Source of the DNA: Pseudochrobactrum asaccharolyticum
Lineage (GTDB): Bacteria; Pseudomonadota; Alphaproteobacteria; Rhizobiales; Rhizobiaceae
Direction of reading: 5' to 3'
DNA length: 64,000 nt
Assembly (NCBI RefSeq): GCF_003314995.1
Contig: NZ_QNRH01000001.1
Span: 558,001-622,000, forward strand
The stretch's first letter is position 1. Each line of letters opens with the position of its first letter. Shown here in pieces: positions 44,929 to 55,362 of the stretch. The position numbers and the translations under genes are program-made. Below the pieces are notes generated by a model. That model was not told the DNA's origin and ran no database searches. It saw only the letters and a list, made by a program, of their open reading frames with translations.

Positions 44929-45294
44929 ATGAACGAGCTTTTAAGTTCCTATCTGCCGATCGTCATTTTTATTGGCGTGGCAATGGTGATCGGAATTGCG
45001 TTGCTGGTAGCGCCATTCCTGGTCGCGTACAGACAGCCGGATCCAGAGAAACTCTCTGCATATGAGTGCGGCTTTAACGCATTCGATGATGCACGCATGA
45101 AATTCGACGTGCGTTTCTATCTGGTATCCATCCTTTTCATCATCTTCGACCTTGAAGTCGCATTCTTGTTCCCGTGGGCAGTGTCCTTCGGTGAAATCGG
45201 TATGTTCGGATTTTGGTCCATGATGGTCTTCCTTGCTGTTCTGACCATCGGCTTCATTTATGAATGGAAGAAGGGAGCCCTCGAATGGGATTGA
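44929..45294 (+). CDS. nuoA: NADH-quinone oxidoreductase subunit A
   Basis: 121 residues with three membrane helices. Complex I oxidises NADH and pumps protons while reducing quinone. Signature [20 protein letters not shown] with the conserved acidic loop, then [20 protein letters not shown]. First gene of the operon. Its end overlaps nuoB by ten bases. Confidence 0.97.
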   Translation: MNELLSSYLPIVIFIGVAMVIGIALLVAPFLVAYRQPDPEKLSAYECGFNAFDDARMKFDVRFYLVSILFIIFDLEVAFLFPWAVSFGEIGMFGFWSMMVFLAVLTIGFIYEWKKGALEWD

Positions 45295-45905
45295 CCTCTG
45301 GCCAAAATAACCAGAACGCAATGTCTGCAAACAATCCGGCAGGCGGGACGCTGATCGCTCCCCGCCCTAAGGGTATTATTGATCCGAATACAGGTAAGCT
45401 GATCGGTCAGGATGATGCGTTTTTCGGTGAGTTGAGTAATGAACTGTCCGATAAGGGCTTTATCGTTACTTCTGCTGATGCTCTCATCACCTGGGCCCGT
45501 ACCGGCTCGCTGATGTGGATGACTTTCGGTCTCGCTTGCTGCGCCGTTGAAATGATGCATATTTCCATGCCGCGCTATGATGCTGAACGTTTTGGTATTG
45601 CTCCGCGTGCATCTCCGCGTCAGTCCGACGTGATGATTGTTGCGGGTACGCTGACCAATAAAATGGCACCTGCGCTGCGCAAGGTTTACGATCAGATGCC
45701 TGAACCGCGCTATGTGATCTCGATGGGATCCTGCGCAAATGGTGGTGGTTACTACCATTACTCCTATTCTGTTGTGCGTGGCTGCGACCGTGTTGTTCCG
45801 GTTGATATCTATGTTCCGGGCTGCCCTCCGACCGCTGAAGCGTTGCTCTACGGCATTCTGATGCTGCAGAAGAAGATTCGCCGCACCGGTACGATTGAGC
45901 GTTGA
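45285..45905 (+). CDS. nuoB: NADH-quinone oxidoreductase subunit B (cluster N2)
   Basis: 206 residues from MGLTSGQNN at 45285, matching rhizobial starts. Carries the [4Fe-4S] cluster N2 that passes electrons to quinone: Cys residues in [31 protein letters not shown] and [15 protein letters not shown]. The N-terminal ~30 residues are a variable extension typical of alphaproteobacteria and mitochondria. Overlaps nuoA by 10 bases. Confidence 0.97.
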   Translation: MGLTSGQNNQNAMSANNPAGGTLIAPRPKGIIDPNTGKLIGQDDAFFGELSNELSDKGFIVTSADALITWARTGSLMWMTFGLACCAVEMMHISMPRYDAERFGIAPRASPRQSDVMIVAGTLTNKMAPALRKVYDQMPEPRYVISMGSCANGGGYYHYSYSVVRGCDRVVPVDIYVPGCPPTAEALLYGILMLQKKIRRTGTIER

Positions 45906-45919
45906 TCGGGGATATGATG

Positions 45920-46528
45920 ATGCAAGAAGCTCTTAATGAACTCTCGTCCTATCTGACGGAAAGCCTCGGCAATAAAATCGAAGCGACATCACTGCGCTAC
46001 GGTGAGCTGAGCATTACAGTGCCAGGCAGCCAGATCATTTCTGTGCTGACATTCCTGCGTGATGATGTGCAGTGCCAGTTCGTGAATTTCACTGATCTGA
46101 GTGGTGTTGATTACCCGGGTCGTGCGAACCGTTTTGATGTGGTTTATCAGCTGATGTCGCCGCGTCACAATCTGCGTATGCGTATTCGCGTTATCACGGA
46201 TGAAGATACACCGGTTCCGTCCATAACGGGCGTTTATCCGGGCGCTTTGTGGTTCGAACGTGAAGCCTACGATATGTATGGTATTCTGTTCTCCGGTCAT
46301 CCGGATCTGCGTCGTCTTCTGACTGACTATGGTTTTGAAGGCCATCCGCTGCGTAAGGATTTCCCGCTGACAGGCTTCGTTGAAGTCCGTTATGACGATC
46401 AGGTCAAACGTGTGGTTTACGAACCGGTTGAGTTGCGTCAGGAATTCCGTAATTTTGACTTCTTGTCTCCGTGGGAAGCGACTGACTATGTGCTTCCGGG
46501 TGATGAAAAAGCCAAAACTCCTGCATAA
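45920..46528 (+). CDS. nuoC: NADH-quinone oxidoreductase subunit C
   Basis: 202 residues from MQEALNEL at 45920, chosen because GGGGA (45908-45912) is 7 bases upstream and the start aligns with Brucella NuoC. ATGs at 45914 and 45917 are alternatives. The 30-kDa-subunit signature is visible: [50 protein letters not shown]. Peripheral arm subunit. The following gap before nuoD contains an inserted GFA gene. Confidence 0.96.
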   Translation: MQEALNELSSYLTESLGNKIEATSLRYGELSITVPGSQIISVLTFLRDDVQCQFVNFTDLSGVDYPGRANRFDVVYQLMSPRHNLRMRIRVITDEDTPVPSITGVYPGALWFEREAYDMYGILFSGHPDLRRLLTDYGFEGHPLRKDFPLTGFVEVRYDDQVKRVVYEPVELRQEFRNFDFLSPWEATDYVLPGDEKAKTPA

Positions 46529-46530
46529 TT

Positions 46531-46610
46531 TTTTAAATCAAGTTTGATTTAAAATAAAATTATGCAGCATTTTAGGTGTGCATCGTCCTTTGCGCGTCCG
46601 GCAGGACGCG
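46531..46610. other. Palindrome and tetraloop hairpin between nuoC and the GFA gene
   Basis: TTTTAAATCAA-GT-TTGATTTAAAA (46531-46554) is a perfect 11-bp AT palindrome directly after nuoC. CGCGTCC-GGCA-GGACGCG (46593-46610) is a perfect 7-bp stem with a 4-base loop. No T-tract follows, so not a standard terminator. Confidence 0.65.
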
Positions 46611-46653
46611 CGGCGATGTAGTAATCTGCTACGTCAAACGTGAGGATTGAAGA

Positions 46654-47094
46654 ATGTCTGATAGTGCTAAGTTGGAAGGTCGCTGCCTGTGTGGCTCGGT
46701 GCGCTTTTCGGCGAAGCCTGTAAATGACGAGATGGGCGTCTGTCACTGCTCAAAGTGTCGCCAGTGGACTGGTGGTGCGTTTTTGAGCGTGGAGTGCGGC
46801 GACAGCCTTGAAATCACCAAGGGTGATGATCTTGCATTTTACGGCTCTTCCCAGTGGGGGGAGCGGGGTTTTTGCAAGAACTGCGGTTCGTCACTGATGT
46901 GGCGTATGCAGGATGGCTCCCACAATGTCGTTTCCATTCAGGCATTTGAAGATCCTTCACAATTCAGGTTCACGACGGAAATCTTCATCGATTGCAAACC
47001 TGATAATTACGCTTTTGCCAATGATACGAGCAAAATGACGGAAGCAGAGTTTCTGGCAGCTTATGCCTCTACACAGGATGCCGACAATGGCTGA
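46654..47094 (+). CDS. GFA-family protein (glutathione-dependent formaldehyde-activating fold) inside the nuo operon
   Basis: 146 residues with the zinc-binding beta fold of the GFA/CENP-V family (DUF636). Cysteine ligands: [31 protein letters not shown], and [20 protein letters not shown]. Family members are linked to S-hydroxymethylglutathione formation, but most have no proven function. It overlaps nuoD by 8 bases, so it is translationally coupled and expressed with complex I. It is not a complex I subunit by sequence. Confidence 0.9.
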   Translation: MSDSAKLEGRCLCGSVRFSAKPVNDEMGVCHCSKCRQWTGGAFLSVECGDSLEITKGDDLAFYGSSQWGERGFCKNCGSSLMWRMQDGSHNVVSIQAFEDPSQFRFTTEIFIDCKPDNYAFANDTSKMTEAEFLAAYASTQDADNG

Positions 47095-48280
47095 GACACA
47101 AGTAAGAAATTTTAATATCAACTTCGGCCCGCAGCATCCGGCGGCGCACGGCGTTCTGCGTCTGGTGCTCGAGCTCGATGGTGAAGTGGTAGCGCGTGTT
47201 GATCCGCATATCGGCCTGCTGCATCGCGGTACCGAAAAGCTGATGGAAGCCAAGACCTACCTGCAGGCTGTGCCTTATCTCGATCGCCTCGACTATGTGG
47301 CGCCGATGAATCAGGAGCACGCCTATGCGTTGGCAGTTGAACGCCTGCTCGGTATTACAGTGCCGAAGCGCGGTCAGCTGATCCGTGTGCTTTATTCGGA
47401 AATCGGCCGTATTCTCAACCACCTGCTGAACGTGACCACACAGGCTATGGACGTTGGTGCGTTGACACCGCCGCTCTGGGGCTTTGAAGAGCGTGAAAAG
47501 CTGATGGTGTTCTATGAGCGCGCTTGCGGCGCCCGTATGCACGCAGCATATTTTCGTCCGGGTGGTGTGCATCAGGATCTGCCTGAGCAGCTGGTGCAGG
47601 ATATTGCAAATTGGATTGATCCGTTTCTTTCCACAACACTGACCAATCTCGACAACCTGATTACGGGCAACCGTATTTTCAAACAGCGTAACGTTGATAT
47701 CGGTGTTGTCTCTCTCGAAGATGCATGGGCATGGGGCTTCTCCGGCGTCATGGTACGTGGTTCGGGTGCTGCGTGGGATCTGCGCAAAAGCCAGCCATAC
47801 GAATGCTATTCGGAAATGAAATTCGATATTCCGATTGGTAAAAACGGCGACTGCTACGACCGCTATCTGATCCGTATGGAAGAAATGCGCCAGTCCGCTG
47901 AAATTATGCGCCAGTGCTGTGAACTGCTGCTCGGCAAAGAGCGCGTCGGCCCTGTGTCGAATACCGATAACAAGATTGTTCCGCCGAAACGTGGCGAAAT
48001 GAAACGCTCGATGGAAGCTCTCATCCATCATTTCAAGCTTTACACTGAAGGTTACCATGTGCCGGAAGGCGAGGTATATGCCGCAGTGGAAGCACCGAAG
48101 GGTGAATTCGGTGTTTATCTGGTGTCTGACGGCTCCAATAAACCGTATCGTTGCAAATTGCGTGCACCGGGTTTTGCTCATCTTCAGGCCATGGATTTCC
48201 TGTGCCGCGGTCACCTTCTGGCCGACGTCTCCGCGATCCTTGGTTCGCTCGATATTGTGTTTGGTGAGGTAGACCGCTGA
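47087..48280 (+). CDS. nuoD: NADH-quinone oxidoreductase subunit D
   Basis: 397 residues from MAETQVRN at 47087. The 49-kDa quinone-site subunit. [20 protein letters not shown] carries the His of the quinone cavity; [20 protein letters not shown] and the C-terminal [12 protein letters not shown]-like end ([12 protein letters not shown]) are the family marks. Overlaps the GFA gene at its start and nuoE by one base (TGATG) at its end. Confidence 0.97.
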   Translation: MAETQVRNFNINFGPQHPAAHGVLRLVLELDGEVVARVDPHIGLLHRGTEKLMEAKTYLQAVPYLDRLDYVAPMNQEHAYALAVERLLGITVPKRGQLIRVLYSEIGRILNHLLNVTTQAMDVGALTPPLWGFEEREKLMVFYERACGARMHAAYFRPGGVHQDLPEQLVQDIANWIDPFLSTTLTNLDNLITGNRIFKQRNVDIGVVSLEDAWAWGFSGVMVRGSGAAWDLRKSQPYECYSEMKFDIPIGKNGDCYDRYLIRMEEMRQSAEIMRQCCELLLGKERVGPVSNTDNKIVPPKRGEMKRSMEALIHHFKLYTEGYHVPEGEVYAAVEAPKGEFGVYLVSDGSNKPYRCKLRAPGFAHLQAMDFLCRGHLLADVSAILGSLDIVFGEVDR

Positions 48281-48909
48281 TGTCCGTCCGTCGTCTCGCA
48301 GATGATTCCGTTCAGCCGGCCAGCTTTTCGTTTAATGCGGAAAATCAGGTTTGGGCTGAAAAGACAATTAAGAAATTCCCTGAAGGTCGCCAGCAGTCAG
48401 CGGTTATTCCGCTGCTGATGCGTGCACAGGAACAGGATGGCTGGGTCACTAAGGCTTCCATCGAGCATATTGCTGCGATGCTGGAAATGCCGCTGATCCG
48501 CGTTCTGGAAGTTGCAACATTCTATACGCAGTTCCAACTCAAGCCTGTGGGCACACGTGCTCATATTCAGGTTTGCGGTACAACGCCGTGCGCCTTGCGC
48601 GGTGCTGAAGAACTGATGAAAGTGTGCAAACACAAAATTCATCACGATCCGCTGACACCAAATGCCGAAGGCACTTTGTCCTGGGAAGAGGTGGAATGTC
48701 AGGGTGCTTGCGTCAATGCGCCGATGGTTATGATCTTCAAAGACGCTTATGAAGATCTGACGCCTGAACGTCTTGAAGAAATCATTGATGCTTTCGAGGC
48801 TGGCAAAGGCGACACCATCAAGCCGGGTCCGCAGATTGACCGCGATTTCTCGGCACCGATCGGTGGTTTGACATCTTTGACTGATGGCAATCCGAAAGCG
48901 GAGGGCTAA
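48280..48909 (+). CDS. nuoE: NADH-quinone oxidoreductase subunit E
   Basis: 209 residues. Binds the [2Fe-2S] cluster N1a. Cys ligands appear in HIQVCGTTPCALRGAEELM and VECQGACVNAPMVMIFKDAY. Preceded by the thioredoxin-like helical part (QQSAVIPLLMRAQEQDGWVT). The ~40 C-terminal residues are a variable extension. Part of the NADH-oxidising module with NuoF and NuoG. Confidence 0.97.
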   Translation: MSVRRLADDSVQPASFSFNAENQVWAEKTIKKFPEGRQQSAVIPLLMRAQEQDGWVTKASIEHIAAMLEMPLIRVLEVATFYTQFQLKPVGTRAHIQVCGTTPCALRGAEELMKVCKHKIHHDPLTPNAEGTLSWEEVECQGACVNAPMVMIFKDAYEDLTPERLEEIIDAFEAGKGDTIKPGPQIDRDFSAPIGGLTSLTDGNPKAEG

Positions 48910-48912
48910 TTG

Positions 48913-50220
48913 ATGCTGGCTGATAAAGATCGTATCTTTACAAATATTTATGGCCTGAAAGACAAGTCGCTCAAAGGCGCAATGTCCCGTGGTCATTGGG
49001 ATAATACCCGTGGTCTGGTCGAAAAAGGCCGTGACTGGATCATCAACGAGATGAAGGCCTCAGGTCTTCGCGGCCGCGGCGGCGCGGGCTTCCCGACCGG
49101 TATGAAATGGTCTTTCATGCCGAAGGAAAGCGACGGTCGTCCGCATTACCTCGTTGTGAATGCTGACGAATCAGAACCAGGTACCTGTAAAGACCGTGAT
49201 ATTATGCGTCACGATCCGCATACGCTGATCGAAGGCTGCGTATTGGCCGGTTGTGCTATGGGTGCTCATGCTGCCTATATCTATATCCGCGGCGAGTTCA
49301 TGCGTGAGCGTGAAGCCCTGCAGGCGGCGATTGATGAGTGCTACGAAGCCGGTCTTCTGGGCAAGAATAATAAGTGCGGCTGGGATATGGATGTTTACGT
49401 CTCCCACGGTGCCGGCGCTTATATCTGCGGTGAAGAAACTGCGTTGCTCGAAAGCCTTGAAGGCAAAAAAGGCCAGCCACGTCTGAAGCCACCGTTCCCT
49501 GCGAATATGGGTCTTTATGGCTGCCCGACCACTGTGAACAACGTGGAATCCATTGCTGTTGCTCCGACCATTTTGCGTCGCGGTGGTGCATGGTTCTCGG
49601 CTATCGGTCGTCCGAACAATGTCGGTACCAAGCTGTTCCAGATTTCCGGTCATGTAAACACACCATGCACAGTGGAAGAAGCGCTCGGTATTCCGTTCCG
49701 CGAACTGATTGAAAAACATGCCGGCGGTATTCGCGGCGGTTGGGACAATCTGCTTGCGGTTATTCCGGGTGGTGCATCCTGTCCTGTGGTTACCGCTGAA
49801 AACATGATGGACGCCATCATGGATTTCGACGGTATGCGCGATGTTAAATCGTCTTTCGGTACCGGCGGTCTTATCGTTATGGATAAGTCGACGGATATCA
49901 TCAAAGCGATTGCACGCCTGTCGGCTTTCTTCAAGCATGAAAGCTGCGGTCAGTGCACGCCTTGCCGTGAAGGTACAGGCTGGATGTGGCGCGTAATGGA
50001 ACGCATGGTTACCGGTAATGCGCAGAAGCGCGAAATCGACATGCTGTTCGACGTGACAAAGCAGATCGAAGGCCACACTATTTGTGCGCTGGGTGATGCG
50101 GCTGCATGGCCAATTCAGGGTCTGATCCGCAATTTCCGTCCGGAAATTGAAAAGCGTATTGATGATTATACCCGCAATGCTGTTCAGAGCCGTAATATCC
50201 GGCTCGAAGCTGCGGAATAA
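48913..50220 (+). CDS. nuoF: NADH-quinone oxidoreductase subunit F (FMN and NADH binding)
   Basis: 435 residues from ATG at 48913. FMN/NADH sites: [40 protein letters not shown] and [20 protein letters not shown]; cluster N3 Cys residues in [19 protein letters not shown] and the later Cys of [19 protein letters not shown]. Entry point of electrons from NADH. It is followed by a 126-base gap with three miniature hairpins before nuoG. Confidence 0.97.
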   Translation: MLADKDRIFTNIYGLKDKSLKGAMSRGHWDNTRGLVEKGRDWIINEMKASGLRGRGGAGFPTGMKWSFMPKESDGRPHYLVVNADESEPGTCKDRDIMRHDPHTLIEGCVLAGCAMGAHAAYIYIRGEFMREREALQAAIDECYEAGLLGKNNKCGWDMDVYVSHGAGAYICGEETALLESLEGKKGQPRLKPPFPANMGLYGCPTTVNNVESIAVAPTILRRGGAWFSAIGRPNNVGTKLFQISGHVNTPCTVEEALGIPFRELIEKHAGGIRGGWDNLLAVIPGGASCPVVTAENMMDAIMDFDGMRDVKSSFGTGGLIVMDKSTDIIKAIARLSAFFKHESCGQCTPCREGTGWMWRVMERMVTGNAQKREIDMLFDVTKQIEGHTICALGDAAAWPIQGLIRNFRPEIEKRIDDYTRNAVQSRNIRLEAAE

Positions 50221-50261
50221 GCTTCAGGGCAGGCCGGTAAGGTCTGCCCGCTCAGTCATGA

Positions 50262-50332
50262 TGCGGCAATGCCGCAGGATTAATATGATGCGGCAAATGC
50301 CGCGGGTTTAAAAGAATGCGGCATGTGCCGCA
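50262..50332. repeat. Three miniature hairpins between nuoF and nuoG
   Basis: TGCGGC-AAT-GCCGCA (50262-50276), GCGGC-AAAT-GCCGC (within 50289-50304) and TGCGGC-ATGT-GCCGCA (50317-50332), starts 27-28 bases apart. Same 5-6 bp stem in all, loop differing. A longer GGGCAG/CTGCCC stem lies just before (50227-50249). Ribosome site and ATG of nuoG lie right after the last. Confidence 0.78.
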
Positions 50333-50346
50333 GGTTTGGACAAGCG

Positions 50347-52428
50347 ATGGCAAAGATCAAAGTTGACGGTAACGAGATCGAAGTACCCGATCACTACACG
50401 CTTCTTCAGGCAGCCGAAGAGGCTGGCGCTACCGTGCCGCGTTTCTGTTTCCACGAACGCCTCTCCATTGCCGGCAACTGCCGCATGTGCCTGGTTGAAG
50501 TTAAGGGCGGACCGCCAAAACCGGCAGCATCCTGCGCTATGGGCGTACGCGATCTGCGTCCGGGCCCGAATGGCGAAGCACCTGAAATCTTCACCAACAC
50601 ACCTATGGTCAAAAAGGCCCGCGAAGGTGTGATGGAATTCCTGCTGATCAATCACCCTCTGGATTGCCCTATTTGCGATCAGGCCGGTGAGTGCGATCTT
50701 CAGGATCAGGCAATGGCTTTCGGTACAGATGGTTCGCGTTACCGCGAAAACAAACGTGCTGTTGAAAATAAATATATCGGCCCTCTGGTCAAAACGATCA
50801 TGACACGCTGCATTCACTGCACGCGTTGCGTTCGTTTCACTACGGAAGTTGCCGGTATTTCTGAGCTCGGCCTCACAGGTCGCGGTGAAGATGCTGAAAT
50901 CACCACCTATCTCGAACGCGCAATGACCTCTGAACTGCAGGGCAACGTGATTGATCTGTGCCCGGTCGGCGCGCTGACATCCAAGCCTTACGAGTTTCAG
51001 GCACGTCCTTGGGAGCTGAACAAGACTGAATCAATCGACGTGATGGATGCTCTTGGTTCAAACATCCGCGTTGATACCCGTGGTCGTGAAGTGATGCGTA
51101 TTATGCCGCGTCTGAACGAACAGGTGAACGAAGAGTGGATTTCCGACAAGACCCGCTTCATCTGGGATGGTCTGCGCACACAGCGTCTGGATCGCCCGTA
51201 TGTTCGCGTTAATGGTCGTCTGCAGGCTGCAAGCTGGTCTGAGGCTTTTGCTGCGGTTAAAGCTGCGGTTGCCAAGACTTCCGCTGCCAAAATCGGTGCA
51301 ATCGCCGGTGATCTGGCCAATGTGGAAGAACTCTACGCACTGAAGAGCCTGATGACCAAACTCGGTTCCGTCAATATTGACGCCCGTCAGGACGGTGTTG
51401 CGCTTGATCCTAAATTCGGCCGCGCTTCTTACATCTTCAATCCGACGATTGAAGGTATCGAACAGGCTGATGCGATCCTGATCATCGGTTCCAACCCGCG
51501 TTTTGAAGCTTCGGTGCTCAATGCACGTATTCTGAAGCGTCATCGTCAGGGTGGTCTGCAGATTGGTCTGATCGGTGAACAGGCAGATCTGCGTTACGCT
51601 TACAACTATCTCGGCGCCGGTTCTGATACGCTGGCTCAGGTAGCAAGCGGCAAAGACAAGTTCTTTGATGTGCTGAAAAATGCACAGCGTCCGCTGATTC
51701 TGATTGGTCAGGGTGCGCTGACCGGTGAAACCGGTGAAGCTGTACTGGCTCAGGCTGCTCAGCTGGCAAATGCAGTCGGCGCGTTGAGCGAAGAGTGGAA
51801 CGGCTTTGCAGTTCTGCACACTGCTGCAGCCCGCGTTGGCGCACTTGATCTCGGCTTTGTGCCGGGTGAGGGCGGCGTTAAAGCGCTCGACATGGTCGGC
51901 CAGATGGATGTGCTGTTCCTTGCCGGTGCAGATGAACTTGATCTGTCCAATAAAGGCTCATCCTTTGTGGTTTATATCGGCACCCATGGTGATGCCGGTG
52001 CCCACGCTGCCGATGTGATCCTGCCAGGTTCCACCTATACAGAAAAATCCGGTACCTATGTAAACACGGAAGGCCGCGTTCAGCTGGCAAACCGTGCCGG
52101 TTTTGCTCCGGGTGAAGCCAAGGAAGACTGGGCGATCCTGCGTGCATTGTCTGCTGTACTGGGTGCGAAACTGCCGTTTGATAATCTGCCACAACTGCGT
52201 TCAGCACTTTATGCGGACTATCCGCACATGGCGCAGATTGACGCAGTGGCAGCAGGACAGGTTGCAGACCTTGCAGCTCTTGGCGCAAAAGCAGCTCCGG
52301 TAAAAGGCGTTACATTTACTTCGCCTGTTACAGATTTTTATCTGACAAACCCGATTGCCCGTGCATCAGCTGTAATGGCTGAATGTTCCGCGCTGGCAAA
52401 GGGCGGCTTCCAGCAGGCAGCCGAATAA
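50347..52428 (+). CDS. nuoG: NADH-quinone oxidoreductase subunit G
   Basis: 693 residues from MAKIKVDGN at 50347. N-terminal ferredoxin domain with [2Fe-2S] N1b ([20 protein letters not shown] and SCAMG), then N5 ([20 protein letters not shown]) and N4 ([24 protein letters not shown]), followed by a molybdopterin-oxidoreductase-like domain without cofactor. The length matches rhizobial NuoG. Preceded by the miniature hairpins and followed by three larger palindromes. Confidence 0.97.
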   Translation: MAKIKVDGNEIEVPDHYTLLQAAEEAGATVPRFCFHERLSIAGNCRMCLVEVKGGPPKPAASCAMGVRDLRPGPNGEAPEIFTNTPMVKKAREGVMEFLLINHPLDCPICDQAGECDLQDQAMAFGTDGSRYRENKRAVENKYIGPLVKTIMTRCIHCTRCVRFTTEVAGISELGLTGRGEDAEITTYLERAMTSELQGNVIDLCPVGALTSKPYEFQARPWELNKTESIDVMDALGSNIRVDTRGREVMRIMPRLNEQVNEEWISDKTRFIWDGLRTQRLDRPYVRVNGRLQAASWSEAFAAVKAAVAKTSAAKIGAIAGDLANVEELYALKSLMTKLGSVNIDARQDGVALDPKFGRASYIFNPTIEGIEQADAILIIGSNPRFEASVLNARILKRHRQGGLQIGLIGEQADLRYAYNYLGAGSDTLAQVASGKDKFFDVLKNAQRPLILIGQGALTGETGEAVLAQAAQLANAVGALSEEWNGFAVLHTAAARVGALDLGFVPGEGGVKALDMVGQMDVLFLAGADELDLSNKGSSFVVYIGTHGDAGAHAADVILPGSTYTEKSGTYVNTEGRVQLANRAGFAPGEAKEDWAILRALSAVLGAKLPFDNLPQLRSALYADYPHMAQIDAVAAGQVADLAALGAKAAPVKGVTFTSPVTDFYLTNPIARASAVMAECSALAKGGFQQAAE

Positions 52429-52442
52429 GCATTGATGCAAAC

Positions 52443-52579
52443 AGCTCCTTAAGCTTTCGGGTTTAAGGAGCTGATATTGCTAAGCAATTTCGAGGCAAAA
52501 GTGGGAACCGGTTTTCCGTACGAAATTGCGTCAACAAAAAAAGAGCATTTTCACATTTTCATTAATTTGGAAATGCTCT
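52443..52579. repeat. Three consecutive inverted repeats, RIME-like, between nuoG and nuoH
   Basis: AGCTCCTTAA/TTAAGGAGCT (52443-52472), GCAATTTCG/CGAAATTGC (52484-52529, with the centre AAAGTGGGAACCGGTTTTCC) and AGAGCATTT/AAATGCTCT (52542-52579). The GTGGGAACCGGTTTTC core is the sequence I associate with rhizobial intergenic mosaic elements. It lies inside the nuo transcript unless a promoter exists here. Confidence 0.7.
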
Positions 52580-52653
52580 GATAAAATAAGGTTTACAGCT
52601 TGCCCTTGCGCGGGTTTCAAATCCACGCAGTGCTGTAAGAGAGAGACGGGAAA

Positions 52654-53700
52654 ATGGACGGTATTTTTGCAGCTTACGTCTTACCAGCGCTGATCATAGC
52701 GCTGAAGTCAGTCGTTCTGCTCGTCGTATTGCTGATTGTTGTAGCCTATCTGCTTTATGCGGATCGTAAGATCTGGGCTGCGGTACAGTTGCGTCGGGGA
52801 CCAAACGTTGTCGGCCCTTGGGGACTGTTTCAGGCTTTTGCGGATCTTTTGAAATTCGTATTTAAAGAGCCGATCATCCCATCGGGTGCAAACAAGGCAG
52901 TGTTCCTGCTGGCGCCGTTTATTTCGGCACTGCTGGCAATGGCCACATGGGCGGTTATTCCGGTCAGTGAAGGCTGGGCAATCGCCAATATCAATGTCGG
53001 CATTCTTTATATTCTCGCTATCTCTTCTCTGGAAGTTTACGGCGTGATTATGGGTGGCTGGGCTTCAAACTCGAAATATCCGTTTCTCGGTGCATTGCGC
53101 TCCGCAGCGCAGATGGTTTCTTATGAAGTTTCAATCGGTCTGGTTATCGTGACTGTTCTGTTGGTTGCCGGTTCGCTGAACCTAACCGATATCGTACTGT
53201 CGCAGTCAACCGGTCTTGGTACAATGCTTGGACTGCCGAACTCGTTCCTCGACTGGAACTGGCTCGTGCTGTTCCCGATGTTCGTGATCTTCTTCATCTC
53301 GGCACTCGCTGAAACCAACCGTCCGCCGTTCGATCTGGTTGAAGCGGAGTCTGAACTTGTTGCCGGTCACATGATCGAATACTCGTCGACACCGTTCCTG
53401 CTGTTCTTCCTCGGTGAATATGTTGCCATCACTCTGATGTGCGCCCTGATGACCATTCTGTTCCTTGGTGGCTGGCTGCCAATCGTGGATGTATGGTTCC
53501 TCGCATGGGTTCCGGGCATTGTCTGGTTCATGCTGAAGCTCTGTATGTGCTTCTTCATGTTCGCGATGGTGAAGGCATTTGTACCGCGTTACCGTTATGA
53601 CCAGCTGATGCGTCTGGGTTGGAAAGTATTCCTGCCGATCTCGCTGTTCATGGTTGTGGCAACCGCTGCATTCCTCAAATTTACCGGCCTCGTAGGTTAA
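52654..53700 (+). CDS. nuoH: NADH-quinone oxidoreductase subunit H
   Basis: 348 residues, about eight membrane helices. It connects the quinone cavity with the membrane arm. Family signatures: [57 protein letters not shown] and [23 protein letters not shown] preceded by GAGAGAGACGG. The nuoI gene begins 12 bases after its stop. Confidence 0.97.
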   Translation: MDGIFAAYVLPALIIALKSVVLLVVLLIVVAYLLYADRKIWAAVQLRRGPNVVGPWGLFQAFADLLKFVFKEPIIPSGANKAVFLLAPFISALLAMATWAVIPVSEGWAIANINVGILYILAISSLEVYGVIMGGWASNSKYPFLGALRSAAQMVSYEVSIGLVIVTVLLVAGSLNLTDIVLSQSTGLGTMLGLPNSFLDWNWLVLFPMFVIFFISALAETNRPPFDLVEAESELVAGHMIEYSSTPFLLFFLGEYVAITLMCALMTILFLGGWLPIVDVWFLAWVPGIVWFMLKLCMCFFMFAMVKAFVPRYRYDQLMRLGWKVFLPISLFMVVATAAFLKFTGLVG

Positions 53701-53711
53701 GGAGACATCAC

Positions 53712-54203
53712 ATGGCTTCTATCGCTCAAGCCGCTAAATCACTGCTTCTGAAAGAATTCGTCGGAGCATTCTTTCTCTCTATGCGTCAGTTCTTTGCCCC
53801 TAAGGCAACTTTGAACTACCCGCATGAAAAGGGTCCTGTTTCACCGCGCTTCCGCGGTGAACATGCTCTGCGCCGTTATCCGAATGGTGAAGAACGCTGC
53901 ATCGCCTGTAAGCTTTGCGAAGCGATCTGCCCGGCACAGGCAATTACAATTGAAGCCGGTCCGCGCCGCAATGACGGAACCCGCCGCACCGTGCGTTATG
54001 ACATTGATATGGTCAAATGCATCTATTGCGGTTTCTGTCAGGAAGCTTGTCCGGTTGATGCGATTGTTGAAGGGCCGAATTTCGAATTCGCCACGGAAAC
54101 CCGTGAAGAGCTTTACTATGATAAAGAAAAGCTGCTTGCGAATGGTGACCGTTGGGAACGCGAACTTGCGCGCAACATCGCAATGGATGCACCTTATCGT
54201 TAA
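53712..54203 (+). CDS. nuoI: NADH-quinone oxidoreductase subunit I
   Basis: 163 residues from MASIAQAAK at 53712, after AGGAGA. Two [4Fe-4S] motifs (N6a, N6b): [18 protein letters not shown] and [20 protein letters not shown]. The N-terminal helix attaches it to the membrane. Length matches the TYKY subunit in alphaproteobacteria. Confidence 0.97.
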   Translation: MASIAQAAKSLLLKEFVGAFFLSMRQFFAPKATLNYPHEKGPVSPRFRGEHALRRYPNGEERCIACKLCEAICPAQAITIEAGPRRNDGTRRTVRYDIDMVKCIYCGFCQEACPVDAIVEGPNFEFATETREELYYDKEKLLANGDRWERELARNIAMDAPYR

Positions 54204-54371
54204 TGTGGGTTCAACCCGCTGGATCGTTAAGGTGACTTCCTCTGCCTTAAGAGGGCAGGGCTAATATTTAAGTTGGTGCAATAGCCGGAGCTTATTTGTG
54301 CTCATGGCTGTTGTGCTTGAAGTTTTGCCTCATATCATGGCCTTGGCTGTAGGATGTGAGGTGGTAGGACA

Positions 54372-54387
54372 GGCAAGTTGCCTTGCC
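54372..54387. other. Tetraloop hairpin before nuoJ
   Basis: GGCAAG-TTGC-CTTGCC, perfect 6-bp stem with a TTGC loop, in the 209-base nuoI-nuoJ gap. The same TTGC loop occurs in two nrd-array units. The gap also has TCTGCC/GGGCAG near 54239-54257 and no ORF. Confidence 0.6.
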
Positions 54388-54412
54388 AAGTTAAAGGATA
54401 TTGGGGAACCCC

Positions 54413-55033
54413 ATGCTGACAGGTATAGCGGCGGCGTTTTTCTATTTATTCGCCTTCATCATGATTGCGAGTGCGCTGATGGTTATCACCGCGCGCAATC
54501 CCGTTCACTCGGTCTTGTTTTTGATTTTGGCTTTCTTCAACGCAGCGGCTTTGTTCCTGCTGACGGGTGCCGAATTCCTAGCAATGATCCTTGTGGTTGT
54601 TTATGTCGGTGCTGTGGCGGTTCTCTTCCTCTTCGTCGTCATGATGCTGGATGTGGATTTTGCTGAACTCAAGCAGGGCGCACTCAAACATGCGCCGATT
54701 GGTGCTTTGGTCGGTGTGGTTCTGCTGGCAGAATTGATCCTGGTGTTCTCGGCCTCGATCTTCTCGCCTAAAATTGCAGAAAATGCCGCTTATCCGATCC
54801 CTGATGCAGCCACACGTCATAACACGGCGGCCATTGGTGACATTCTTTATACGGATTTTGTTTTCTACTTCCAGGTTGCCGGTCTGATCCTGCTGGTGGC
54901 GATGATCGGTGCGATTGTGCTGACCCTGCGTCATAAAGAAGGCGTCAAACGTCAGTCGATTTCTGCGCAGGTTGCCCGTACACCGGAAACCGCGATCGAG
55001 ATCAAAAAAGTCGAAACAGGCAAGGGTATTTAA
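54413..55033 (+). CDS. nuoJ: NADH-quinone oxidoreductase subunit J
   Basis: 206 residues from ATG at 54413 (TTG at 54401 is rejected). Five membrane helices; [20 protein letters not shown] (residue run in helix 2) and [20 protein letters not shown], the helix with the pi-bulge typical of NuoJ, are visible. The tail is hydrophilic. Part of the proton-translocating membrane arm. nuoK starts 13 bases later. Confidence 0.96.
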   Translation: MLTGIAAAFFYLFAFIMIASALMVITARNPVHSVLFLILAFFNAAALFLLTGAEFLAMILVVVYVGAVAVLFLFVVMMLDVDFAELKQGALKHAPIGALVGVVLLAELILVFSASIFSPKIAENAAYPIPDAATRHNTAAIGDILYTDFVFYFQVAGLILLVAMIGAIVLTLRHKEGVKRQSISAQVARTPETAIEIKKVETGKGI

Positions 55034-55046
55034 CAGGAGCCTCATG

Positions 55047-55355
55047 ATGGTAGTCGGTATCGAACATTATCTGACCGTGTCGGCGATCCTGTTTACGCTT
55101 GGCGTTTTCGGGGTTTTCCTCAACCGTAAGAATGTGATCGTCATTTTGATGTCGGTCGAACTTATTCTTCTCTCGGTCAATCTGAACTTTATTGCGTTCT
55201 CCGCAACGCTCGGCGATCTGGTCGGGCAGGTTTTCGCACTCTTCGTCCTGACTGTTGCAGCTGCTGAAGCGGCAATCGGTCTTGCTATTCTTGTCGTGTT
55301 CTTCCGTAACCGTGGTTCTATCGCGGTGGAAGATGTCAATGTCATGAAAGGTTGA
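55047..55355 (+). CDS. nuoK: NADH-quinone oxidoreductase subunit K
   Basis: 102 residues from ATG at 55047 (MVVGIEHYL), with AGGAG 7 bases before it; the ATG at 55044 is the alternative. Three helices, with the two conserved Glu residues in [20 protein letters not shown] and [20 protein letters not shown]. Homologue of Mrp antiporter subunits. Length equals rhizobial NuoK. Confidence 0.97.
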   Translation: MVVGIEHYLTVSAILFTLGVFGVFLNRKNVIVILMSVELILLSVNLNFIAFSATLGDLVGQVFALFVLTVAAAEAAIGLAILVVFFRNRGSIAVEDVNVMKG

Positions 55356-55362
55356 CGGGCAG

